Assembly (NCBI RefSeq): GCF_014697615.1
Contig: NZ_JACJSD010000024.1
Location: 1 to 64,000, forward strand
DNA from: Nostoc sp. FACHB-280
GTDB taxonomy: Bacteria; Cyanobacteriota; Cyanobacteriia; Cyanobacteriales; Nostocaceae
Direction: 5' to 3'
DNA length: 64,000 nt
The position numbers and the translations under genes are program-made. Shown in pieces: positions 53,644 through 62,055 of this stretch. Below the pieces are notes generated by a model. That model saw only the letters and a list, made by a program, of their open reading frames with translations. It did not search any database and had not been told where the DNA came from. Each line of letters opens with the position of its first letter. Position 1 is the first letter of the stretch.

Positions 53644-53728
53644 TATAGCAGCAGTCCTCAATGATGTACAAATATCTCTCCCCTGTCTTCCTTGCCTGTT
53701 CTGTGCGTATATCAAATAGGACTGCTGT
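53644..53728. repeat. MITE-like element, family C, copy 3
   Basis: TATAGCAGCAGTCCTCAATGA on the left and TCAAATAGGACTGCT on the right form an imperfect inverted repeat, with GTCTTCCTTGCCTG-type sequence between. It precedes the RppA-like gene. Confidence 0.55.
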
Positions 53729-53770
53729 GGAAGCAGAAATTTTCAGCAGCTTTTAGGTACTGAGTTCACT

Positions 53771-54505
53771 ATGCGACTGATATTAGTTGAGGATGAAACA
53801 GATTTAGGTGCAGCCATCAAGCAAGTTCTCAGCCATGAGGCGTATGTAGTAGATTGGTTTTTAGATGGGAATCAAGCATGGCAACATCTCGAAAATAGCT
53901 CAACTGAGTACACATTAGCGATTTTTGATTGGATGCTGCCTGGGGTCTCTGGAATAGAGTTGTGTAAATGGTTACGAAAATGCCAGTTAACCCTACCTGT
54001 GTTAATGCTAACGGCTAAAGACCGTATGGAAGAAAAAATTATTGGTTTAGATAGCGGCGCAGATGATTATTTAATTAAACCTTTTGATATGGCAGAACTA
54101 CTAGCCAGATTACGAGCATTGCATAGGCGGGCTGCTTACACAGGCGCAACGTTTACACCCCAAGTCAAACCTCGACGTTTAGAAGTAGGTTATCTGGCGC
54201 TTAACTACAACACTCATGAACTGACTCGGCAGTATACTAACGGAGAAACGCAAGTATTAACTTTAACAATTAAGGAATTTCAATTGTTAGAGTTTTTTAT
54301 GCGACATCCTAACCAAATTATCAACCGTGACCAAATTATTAATCAACTTTGGGAAATTGGTACAGCACCAGTCAGCAATGTCGTAGCAGCGCAAATTCGC
54401 TTATTGAGACGTAAATTAGGAGAAGAAGACAGCGAAGCTTTGATAGAAACTATTTATGGTGTAGGCTATCGTCTTAATATTCAGACTACAGAAATAAGTA
54501 GTTGA
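53771..54505 (+). CDS. OmpR-family response regulator (RppA-like)
   Basis: 244 residues: receiver with D53 in FDWMLPGVSG, T81 and K103 (IKPFD) and a winged-helix output domain (LTIKEFQLLEFFMRHPNQIINRDQI, then IYGVGYRLN). The N-terminus MRLILVEDETDLGAAIKQVL closely resembles RppA/NrsR-type regulators, which respond to redox or nickel in Synechocystis. It is followed by its kinase with 5 bp between stop and start codons. Confidence 0.9.
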   Translation: MRLILVEDETDLGAAIKQVLSHEAYVVDWFLDGNQAWQHLENSSTEYTLAIFDWMLPGVSGIELCKWLRKCQLTLPVLMLTAKDRMEEKIIGLDSGADDYLIKPFDMAELLARLRALHRRAAYTGATFTPQVKPRRLEVGYLALNYNTHELTRQYTNGETQVLTLTIKEFQLLEFFMRHPNQIINRDQIINQLWEIGTAPVSNVVAAQIRLLRRKLGEEDSEALIETIYGVGYRLNIQTTEISS

Positions 54506-54510
54506 TTTAT

Positions 54511-55839
54511 ATGAAACGTAATCATATTTTTTACCAAACTCGGTTGAGATTGGCAGCTTGGTATACTCTAGTGATGGGTAGTATTTTAGGGCTATCTGGT
54601 TTTGGAGTCTATACTGTAGTTGCCCATACTTATTATGAGACTATTGACCAGGGATTAAAATCAGTAGCAAAGGCACTTCATAAAAGTGTTGAACCAGCTT
54701 GGCAACAACCAGGACATTTACAAGAACTAGCTAAAGAACTTTCCTTAGAATTATGTGTAGCTTCTACAAGCTGTTTACCTAAAACAACTATTATCAAACA
54801 ACCAATAAATGAGACAGGTAATCAGGTGAATTACTATGTGCGCTTATTAGATAGTTCAGAAAAAGTATTTGCAAGCACAGGTATAGAATTTGATAATTTA
54901 AACCCTACTGTATCATCACAACCTTGGCAAATAATTACTGATGCTTTTGGTACGCGATACCGCCAAATAACTTTACCTTTGTATACTCAAAACCAAATTT
55001 CAGGTTATTTACAAGTCGCACGTAGTATTACTGATTTAGATCAACATTTGGCTTATTTGAGATTAACTTTAATTTTGGGACTGCCAATTTCGATGGTTTT
55101 TGTGGCTTTGTCTAGTTGGTGGTTGGCAGAAAGAGCAATGCAACCTGTGTATCTTTCCTATCAACAAATGCAACAATTTACTGCTGATGCTGCCCATGAG
55201 TTCCGCACCCCTTTAGCAGCAATGCACTCTACTATTGAAGCCGCGATCAAGTTACAGCTAGAACTAAAAGCAAATCATGGCACTTTAGATGTCCTGAAAC
55301 GCCAAAATCATCGCTTATCACAATTAGTTAGTGATTTATTGTTGTTAACAAGGATAGATCAAAAACAAATAACAGTAGAACATCAGCCTTGCTGTCTGAA
55401 TGATTTAATTAGCGATTTAATTGAAGAATTAGCATTTTTAGCGGTAGAAAATCAAGTCAATCTTGCTGGACAGATGTCAGTGATCAAAAAAGTTTATGTC
55501 CAGGGAAATGAAGAACAGCTTTATCGCTTAATTTCTAACTTGATTATTAATGCAATTCAGGCAACACCAAGTGGCGGAAAAGTCACTGTTTTTTTAGAAA
55601 TTAATGAGCTTTATGCCATTATTAAAGTTCAAGATACAGGAATTGGTATTGCCATCGAACATCAACAGCGAATTTTTGATCGGTTCTATCGAGTAGATCG
55701 CGATCGCTCTCGGAGTTCTGGTGGTTCTGGTTTGGGTTTAGCCATTGCTTTAGCGATCGCTCAAGCACACAAAGGCAAGATTTACGTTCAAAGTCAAATC
55801 GGACTGGGTAGTACATTTACAGTCCGAATTCCTCTGTAG
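54511..55839 (+). CDS. Membrane sensor histidine kinase (RppB-like)
   Basis: About 442 residues from the ATG at 54511; a TTG at 54502 overlaps the regulator's stop and is an alternative. Two membrane helices (about 15-38 and 185-205) flank a periplasmic sensor of about 145 residues with two Cys (ELCVASTSCLP). The histidine is near residue 219 in ADAAHEFRTPLAAM, and ATPase motifs are NAIQATPSGG, DTGIGI and GSGLGLAI. It should phosphorylate the upstream regulator. The Cys pair in the sensor may be redox-relevant. Confidence 0.9.
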   Translation: MKRNHIFYQTRLRLAAWYTLVMGSILGLSGFGVYTVVAHTYYETIDQGLKSVAKALHKSVEPAWQQPGHLQELAKELSLELCVASTSCLPKTTIIKQPINETGNQVNYYVRLLDSSEKVFASTGIEFDNLNPTVSSQPWQIITDAFGTRYRQITLPLYTQNQISGYLQVARSITDLDQHLAYLRLTLILGLPISMVFVALSSWWLAERAMQPVYLSYQQMQQFTADAAHEFRTPLAAMHSTIEAAIKLQLELKANHGTLDVLKRQNHRLSQLVSDLLLLTRIDQKQITVEHQPCCLNDLISDLIEELAFLAVENQVNLAGQMSVIKKVYVQGNEEQLYRLISNLIINAIQATPSGGKVTVFLEINELYAIIKVQDTGIGIAIEHQQRIFDRFYRVDRDRSRSSGGSGLGLAIALAIAQAHKGKIYVQSQIGLGSTFTVRIPL

Positions 55840-55946
55840 TACTCTACTCAATTCATGTTCACAGATTACAGGTGTTCAGATACCCAACTGTTGACAGTTG
55901 GGTATCTATAGGCGATCGTATATTTGTGTTTATTTTGCGACAGTAT

Positions 55947-58328
55947 CTAAACAATCACAAAGTTGCTGACATTCAGCGCCGGCACACCAGACAGTTGCGC
56001 TAGTTGTACTTGTCTAAATCCACCAGCATTACCATCTTGGTCAAAGTACAACGCACCAGTAATGTTGTTATAGATGAATCTTTGATCAGCTGTGGTTGCC
56101 GATGTTCCCAAGGTAAACTGACTAATCGATAGCGCCCCAGCCAATAAACCGCCACCAAAACCAGCCGCAGATATCTGAATGGTGTCATTACTGATACTGA
56201 AGTCAGTAATCGTATCAGTACCTTCATTAAAATGATTAAAGACAAAGGTATCTGCACCACTACCTCCTGTAATCAAGTCGTTACCTGTACCACCAATGAG
56301 AAAATCATTACCATTACCACCAATCAAGGTATCGTTTCCACTACCGCCATCCAGGGTGTTATTACCTAAAGCACCCGCCGCCGAAAGATAATCATTCCCA
56401 CTACCACCATTCAGTACATTAGTACCACTGGAATTCTGCACAGTCAATGTGTCGCTACCATTGCCTCCATTGAGAGTGTTATTTCCAGATGAACTAACAG
56501 CAGCAAGATAGTCATTACCATTGTCACCATTCAGTACATTAGTACCACTAGAACCATCCACAATTAATATATCGTTACTATTTCTACCGTTAAGAGTATT
56601 ATTCCCAGATGAATTAACAGCAGAGAAAACATCATCAGCATTATCGCCATTCAGCTGGTTATCGCCTGTAGAATCATCAACGATTAATGTGTTTCTACCA
56701 GCACCACCATTGAGGGTGTTGTTTCCAGACGAACCAACCGCAGAAAGATAATCCTCACCAGTACCACCATCTAGCAGGTTATCGCCTGTTGAATAGTCAA
56801 CGTTTAATGTGTCATCACCTGCGCCACCAATGAGGGTGTTAACACCAGAAGTACCAACAGCATAAAGCTCATCATTACCGTTGTAACCATTCAGCAAGTT
56901 ATTACCTGTAGAATCATCTGTAATTAGCTTGTCGTCACCTACTCCACCATCTAGGGTATTATCACCAGCAGCACCAATAGCGGAAAGCGTATCATTCCCT
57001 GCACCACCACTCAGTAGGTTATTGCCTGTTGAATAGTTAACATTTAATGTATCGTTACCAGCACCACCATTGATTCGATCATTACCACCACTACCACCAA
57101 AAAGTGTATCATCGCCATTGCTGCCAACAATGTTGTCACTGTAGCTTGTACCAATGATTGTTAAACTTTCGATGTTGCTGTAGCTAACTCGATTTGTGCC
57201 TGCGGTGATTCTGCCACTGTTAGTTGAAGCATTGTATGTGGACGAGATGGGTGCATCAGCATCACTGTAATCAATGGAAAGAGAATCTTCCCCATCTCCA
57301 CCATCTACGGTTTGAGTCGCGATGGTGGTAGGACTTGGTTCTTGTGGCACGATGTTGCTGAGATAAAAGATATCATCCCCTGCGCCACCATAGAGGCTAT
57401 TATTTCCGGCGACACGTTCGGCATAAATCTCATCATTGCCATCACCACCATCCACAAGGTTGTTGCCTGTGGAGGTACTAATATCTATTATGTCATCACC
57501 TTCTCCACCACTGAGGGTGTTATTCCCGGTTGTAAAAGCAGCTAGTATGACATCATTTCCACCTTCACCTGCGATGTTGTTGTCCCCATCGCTCACATCA
57601 ATACTGTCATCTAAACGTGCATTGCTAATGGTGATGAAATCATCGAACTCTGTACCAATAATGTTCAAGCGTTCGATGTTGCTGTAACTTATTTCATTGC
57701 TTCCGGCTGTGATGGTGCCAATGTTTCTGGCACTATTAAAAGTTGATGAGATGGGGGCATCAGCATCACTGTAATCAACAAACAGAGAATCTTCCCCATC
57801 TCCACCATCTACTGTTTGCGTCGCGATGGTGGTAGGACTTGGTTCTTGTGGCACGATGTTGCTGAGATAAAAGATATCATCCCCTGCGCCACCATAGAGG
57901 CTATTATTTCCGGCGACACGTTCGGCATAAATCTCATCATTGCCATCACCACCATCCACAAGGTTATTACCTGTGGAGGTACTAATATCTATTATGTCAT
58001 CGCCTGCTCCACCACTGAGGAGGTTATTTCCAACAGAAAAGATAGCTAGTAAAGTGTCATTATCATCACCTCCTTCTAAAACGTTGTTTCCAGAAGAACG
58101 AGTAATATCTAAAAAATCATCTCCTATTCCACCTCTGAGGATACTGTTTCCTGTGGAACTGGCAACGGCTGTGGCGGCATTCAGACTATCATTTCCAGCG
58201 CCACCATCTAAAATGTCATTGCCACCATTGCCCAATAAAGTATCATTCCCGGCAAAGCCTCTAATAATATCATCGCCAGCTGTGCCAATGAGGTTGTCAT
58301 TGCCATTTGTACCATTGATATTCACCAT
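55947..58328 (-). CDS. RTX-type calcium-binding repeat protein
   Basis: 793 residues made mainly of RTX nonapeptide repeats (GGxGxDxLx, often with TGNNLLSGGAGDDTL). The start GTNGNDNLIGTAGDDIIRGF is typical; a final domain near 690-793 (GADTFVFNHFNEGTDTITDF, ending LSGVPALNVSNFVIV) resembles the C-terminal domain of secreted RTX proteins, which carries the type I export signal. No enzyme domain is visible. A 504-bp (168-residue) module is duplicated nearly identically (DNA 57244-57520 and 57748-58024). Secreted surface or matrix role inferred. Upstream lies the di-heme gene, separated by a terminator. Confidence 0.88.
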   Translation of the reverse strand: MVNINGTNGNDNLIGTAGDDIIRGFAGNDTLLGNGGNDILDGGAGNDSLNAATAVASSTGNSILRGGIGDDFLDITRSSGNNVLEGGDDNDTLLAIFSVGNNLLSGGAGDDIIDISTSTGNNLVDGGDGNDEIYAERVAGNNSLYGGAGDDIFYLSNIVPQEPSPTTIATQTVDGGDGEDSLFVDYSDADAPISSTFNSARNIGTITAGSNEISYSNIERLNIIGTEFDDFITISNARLDDSIDVSDGDNNIAGEGGNDVILAAFTTGNNTLSGGEGDDIIDISTSTGNNLVDGGDGNDEIYAERVAGNNSLYGGAGDDIFYLSNIVPQEPSPTTIATQTVDGGDGEDSLSIDYSDADAPISSTYNASTNSGRITAGTNRVSYSNIESLTIIGTSYSDNIVGSNGDDTLFGGSGGNDRINGGAGNDTLNVNYSTGNNLLSGGAGNDTLSAIGAAGDNTLDGGVGDDKLITDDSTGNNLLNGYNGNDELYAVGTSGVNTLIGGAGDDTLNVDYSTGDNLLDGGTGEDYLSAVGSSGNNTLNGGAGRNTLIVDDSTGDNQLNGDNADDVFSAVNSSGNNTLNGRNSNDILIVDGSSGTNVLNGDNGNDYLAAVSSSGNNTLNGGNGSDTLTVQNSSGTNVLNGGSGNDYLSAAGALGNNTLDGGSGNDTLIGGNGNDFLIGGTGNDLITGGSGADTFVFNHFNEGTDTITDFSISNDTIQISAAGFGGGLLAGALSISQFTLGTSATTADQRFIYNNITGALYFDQDGNAGGFRQVQLAQLSGVPALNVSNFVIV
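57244..58024. repeat. Near-identical 504-bp-offset direct repeat within the RTX gene
   Basis: Segments 57244-57520 and 57748-58024 match almost base for base, for example at TAGGACTTGGTTCTTGTGG and GGCGACACGTTCGGCATAAA. The offset of 504 bp equals 168 codons, so the frame is kept. This is a recent duplication. Confidence 0.9.
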
Positions 58329-58381
58329 AACTTTTACCTAAATAAATCGATGATTTACCTGAAAATTCTGTGTCATACAAA

Positions 58382-58413
58382 AAAGGAGAGGTGAGCATTG
58401 CTCATCTCTCCTT
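58382..58413 (-). terminator. Intrinsic terminator of the di-heme gene
   Basis: On the minus strand a stem of AAAGGAGAG and CTCTCCTTT, with an inner TGAGC/GCTCA pair, is followed by a run of T (TTTTTTG). It lies between the di-heme gene stop at 58477 and the RTX gene start at 58328, so the two are separate transcription units. Confidence 0.85.
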
Positions 58414-58476
58414 TGGTTATCAAAATGAACAATGATGAAATTCCTTGAGAGCTAGGAATATTTAGTGGTCGTCAAG

Positions 58477-60762
58477 TTATAACTCTTTGAGGAATTCAAT
58501 CATGGCTTGTTGGTCAGCAGGACTCAAAGAACGATAGCGACGAATGACTTCCCGTGCATCACTGCGATGGGTTCTAGAAACTTCGCTATTGTAAGGAGGA
58601 CAAATCACGTCTGCTGGTGAAGAGCCATAAGAAATTTTGCCAATGGCTCCCCCTGGTGGTACTGGACATCCTGCTCCGGGGACGTTAGTAGGCGTACGAC
58701 TATCATCGGGGGCTGGTAAGTCGTGTAACTCAATAGCTGCACGAATAGCATCATCTAAAGTACGCACAACTAATGGTGCATTAGTAACTTGACTGTTAGT
58801 AAATACAGTACCAGCAGGATTACTGTTAACGGTGAGTCGGCTTAAGTACACACGAGCATCGTGTAAGAATGGAGCGCCCATTCTACCCAAACCCATGAGT
58901 GGTGCTGTACGGAACTCATCACCCAAAGCAGTGCCTTGCACATTGCTAAATACGTCACCAGCAAGGTTACGAGGAAGATCAAAGGTAGCAAAAGAACGAC
59001 CTACAGATGTAGTAGCACCTTGTTCCTTAGAAAGAGTTGGTTGATATTGTCTGTTAACAACTAATGGATCACGAGGTAAAGAAGCCCAACGCTCTGCATC
59101 GATTTGAGGTACGTTGTGCAGAAGTAGATCAGAGAAAATTGGAGCCCATTTATAGCTCAAATGTTGAGCAACGATCGCACCATCTCTGGTTGTGGCTGCT
59201 GGTGACTGACCGGTTCTTTGAACAGGGATATGGCAGCTGGCACAGCTCACCATAGAATCTTTACGGTTAATAGCATTAGGATCGCGATCGTCACCACCTG
59301 CTGGGAAGCGGCCTGGAATCATCCGGTTAGAGAAAGCTACTAAGTCAATACCAAAAAGCTCTGCACCGCGCTTAACTTGACCTTCAGGACTTTGTGGAGA
59401 ACGAGACCTTGTGGGATTATTCAACACTGCCAAAAGTGTGTCACCAAATTCTGGAGGAGCGGTCATCCGCAAGAAATTCCGTTCACTTAATGGCACACTG
59501 AGGTGTGATTCTAATGTGTTGGGATATGGGTCAACACAACCTGGACGACCAATGTTAGTAGGAGAGTCTGTTGGTTCATTACGGTTGAGAATACTTGTAA
59601 ACCCAACTTCCCCTTGTAGACCACCAGCAACAAACTGGAGGATTTCTGCACCATTAGCCCGCAACCCAAAGCGTCCTACACCACCAGTAAAAGCTGAACC
59701 GGCAGAGATAGCAGTGCCTGTAGGGGTAGGAATAGTGTTGGTTTTACCAGTAATACAATCGCCTATACAAGCGAAGATAGCTGCATTGTTGAGAGATGAG
59801 GGGATACTTTGAGTATCAGAACCTTCATCTTCAAAGCGTCGGATGTCGTTGGTCGGAATTGCTTCCATCAAACCACGACCAATATATGGAGGCCCAGCAA
59901 ACTCAACCACACTTCGTCGGAAACCAAGAGAACTAAGTTTTGTTACCGGATCAATGTTGGGCAAGTTCGGGTCTTCAGCAATTGTTGGAATGCGCTCAGG
60001 CAAACACTCAGGGAGGGAAGGACGAGTGTGTTGAACAAAGCCACCGAGGCGTGGTGAAAGTCCGCCCCTGGCCACCCCATCAAGAGGATCAAAGAGGTTC
60101 TGTGCAGGATTATAGTCGCCGAAGGTTGTAAAAGCAGCTGTCCTGCCAGTGTTATTGATAGCATCAAGGTTATCAGCGGCTCTTCCACCACCAGTAGCAG
60201 GATCGAGGGCTGTAAACTTAAAGTTTGTTGGTGACGAGCGTGCAGCTCTAGATACGTTAGAAACGTCACGTACAACTCGGCTATTAGGAGTTGCTTCAGC
60301 AGAACTCAAGTGACAACCTAAGCACATCTGCTGGTTAGCAATTGGCCCTGCACCTTCTACAGCAAGGTGGGGTGTTGTGAAGAATTGTATCCCTTCTACC
60401 AAGGCCTCTTTTTGTGTGGGAGTTGCAGAAGGATAGACCAAGGCATCAAGGTCTTTCAATCCCAAAGGAAATGCCCCAACTACACCAAATTTTTGTCGGG
60501 GAACACGTTCTGCTGGAGTAAATGCGATTCCTGGTGCTGGCTCTGCTACATCAAATACATTATTGATTCCATTACCAAGCTCGGTTTGTCTTTGAGCTAA
60601 CAACGTCGCATCGTCTGGGATATTACTACCAATAGGAGCAGAAGAGAAAATACCTGCCAAACCGACTTCTGGGAAGAGTGCTGCCGAAGATATGGCCAGG
60701 GCAAATGAACAGCATACTATTAATAACAAAGTTGGAAGCCTACGCTTACGCGTAAACCTCAT
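58477..60762 (-). CDS. Exported di-heme cytochrome c peroxidase-like protein (DUF1111/DHOR type)
   Basis: About 761 residues from the ATG at 60762; an ATG at 60780 lies in frame but has no clear ribosome site. A basic signal region (RFTRKRRLPTLLLIVCC) leads to a secreted protein with two c-heme motifs, CLGCH at residues 153-157 and CASCH at 513-517 (numbered from 60780). FGLRANGAEILQFVAGG and PLMGLGRMGAPFLHDARVY fit the di-heme oxidoreductase (putative peroxidase/thiol oxidoreductase) family. It is longer than most members, with inserts between the hemes. Located in the periplasm. It may reduce peroxides or oxidise an organic partner; substrate unknown. Confidence 0.85.
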   Translation of the reverse strand: MRFTRKRRLPTLLLIVCCSFALAISSAALFPEVGLAGIFSSAPIGSNIPDDATLLAQRQTELGNGINNVFDVAEPAPGIAFTPAERVPRQKFGVVGAFPLGLKDLDALVYPSATPTQKEALVEGIQFFTTPHLAVEGAGPIANQQMCLGCHLSSAEATPNSRVVRDVSNVSRAARSSPTNFKFTALDPATGGGRAADNLDAINNTGRTAAFTTFGDYNPAQNLFDPLDGVARGGLSPRLGGFVQHTRPSLPECLPERIPTIAEDPNLPNIDPVTKLSSLGFRRSVVEFAGPPYIGRGLMEAIPTNDIRRFEDEGSDTQSIPSSLNNAAIFACIGDCITGKTNTIPTPTGTAISAGSAFTGGVGRFGLRANGAEILQFVAGGLQGEVGFTSILNRNEPTDSPTNIGRPGCVDPYPNTLESHLSVPLSERNFLRMTAPPEFGDTLLAVLNNPTRSRSPQSPEGQVKRGAELFGIDLVAFSNRMIPGRFPAGGDDRDPNAINRKDSMVSCASCHIPVQRTGQSPAATTRDGAIVAQHLSYKWAPIFSDLLLHNVPQIDAERWASLPRDPLVVNRQYQPTLSKEQGATTSVGRSFATFDLPRNLAGDVFSNVQGTALGDEFRTAPLMGLGRMGAPFLHDARVYLSRLTVNSNPAGTVFTNSQVTNAPLVVRTLDDAIRAAIELHDLPAPDDSRTPTNVPGAGCPVPPGGAIGKISYGSSPADVICPPYNSEVSRTHRSDAREVIRRYRSLSPADQQAMIEFLKEL

Positions 60763-61233
60763 GATGTTTCGCTCTCTCATAAGTTTCTAGATTTTCATAG
60801 GAAAGTTGTTTGTTACAAGGGGGTCAATCATCAACTACGTGATGATTTGTACTGCTGCCCTATCAGAAACATACACTATTTCAACATAAATAAAAGATAC
60901 AGTATGTAACTAGTAAATTCTGCATGTCTTTACTAATAATTTAATAATCGCTTCATATACTCTAGAAAAATTTACTGATAGAGAAGTGAATAAACTTTCC
61001 CAAACTAGGATATGGCAACAAGAGGAAAATTTTACTCAAGCGTATGCGTATTGACCGAGTGTTAACTTATGTTTTTACCTTTTACTCTGGCAAGGGATGA
61101 TAACAGCAAATAATTTATCCCCTTAAGAGCTTATGGATTTAATTAAAACTAGTAAATTTTATTAATTAGATTTCGGCAATCTAGATTATTGTTTGTCTTT
61201 TGTGCCATAATTAAGACTCGCATTAACTAAGTT

Positions 61234-61272
61234 AAAGGTGAGTGCTGGATAATAAGCAATCACCTTTTTTTT
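61234..61272 (+). terminator. Orphan intrinsic terminator
   Basis: The stem AAAGGTGA/TCACCTTT with an inner TGCT/AGCA pair and a GGATAATA loop is followed by a T-run (TTTTT). No gene ends nearby on this strand, so an unannotated transcript, perhaps a small RNA, may end here. Confidence 0.6.
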
Positions 61273-61670
61273 CTGAAATGCTTGCTACTGCTATTTCGAT
61301 TAGCTCTCAATGGCATAAGTTCAAACTAGCATCAAATATTATGATTATTTACTAATAATCTGGTTAGATACTTAGAGTCTATATATAGGCAAAAAGCTTG
61401 CTAAGGAAGGTTTTCAGGGAAAACCAATCATATTTATAAGCTAGATAAACTACGGAATAAAATCAAGCAATGCGGTTTAATTTCAAGCATAAATTGTACC
61501 AGTCATAGCTTTATACTGGCATGACAACCAAATAATACTCAGGGTTTGACTAGTTACATATTATGTAAAAAAGCGGGATACTCTGTCAATTCCTGACACT
61601 ACTTTATACTTCATATTCAATTCGTTTGGTATTTCATTGAGATTTTAATAATTTAGCTTATTTTTGAGTA

Positions 61671-61976
61671 AATAAGGATTTCATTTAAATTTCATTTTTA
61701 TCGGCAGTCGAATTGTTGGTGTCAATAAAAGCCTGCAATTTTATAATCTATCTTTTGGTAGACAAGGATTTCATTTAAATTTCATTTTTATCGGCGCTCG
61801 AATTGTTGGTGTCAATAAAAAACTGCATTTTCATCATCTAACCTTCGGTAGATAAGAATTTCATTTAGATTTCATTTTTGTTGGCATTTAAATTGAATTA
61901 CAGCAATAAAAACTTGCTGTTTTATATATCTATCTTTCGGTTGATGAGGATTTCATTTAAATTTCATTTTCTTGAA
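61671..61976. repeat. Four tandem ~90-bp iterons with TTTCAT direct repeats
   Basis: Units start near 61671, 61761, 61851 and 61943 (period 90, 90, about 92). Each has GGATTTCATTTAAATTTCAT, i.e. TTTCAT twice with an 11-bp repeat, as at binding sites of OmpR/PhoB-type regulators. The first three units share much of their remaining sequence (ATCGGC, TCGAATTGTTGGTGTCAAT). The repeat ends about 80 bp before the ClC start. Confidence 0.75.
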
Positions 61977-62055
61977 AGTAGTTGTTGATGAGATAAACTG
62001 TAAAAAACTTCAGACTTTTACTGACTTTCACTGATGACAAGTGATTGCTAAGAAT

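Larger units (their letters stand above)
60781..62055. other. Long intergenic region ahead of the last ClC
   Basis: 1275 bp without a supported gene. It contains the start region of the di-heme gene (60781-61000), an orphan terminator (61234-61272), and a four-copy ~90-bp tandem repeat (61671-61976). The rest is AT-rich. The distance and features suggest a small RNA or a complex promoter. Confidence 0.5.

Noticed and set aside
56521-58341. Several plus-strand reading frames opposite the RTX gene
   Set aside because: They are mirror images of the repetitive RTX coding sequence, with Ser/Pro repeats forced by the opposite strand.
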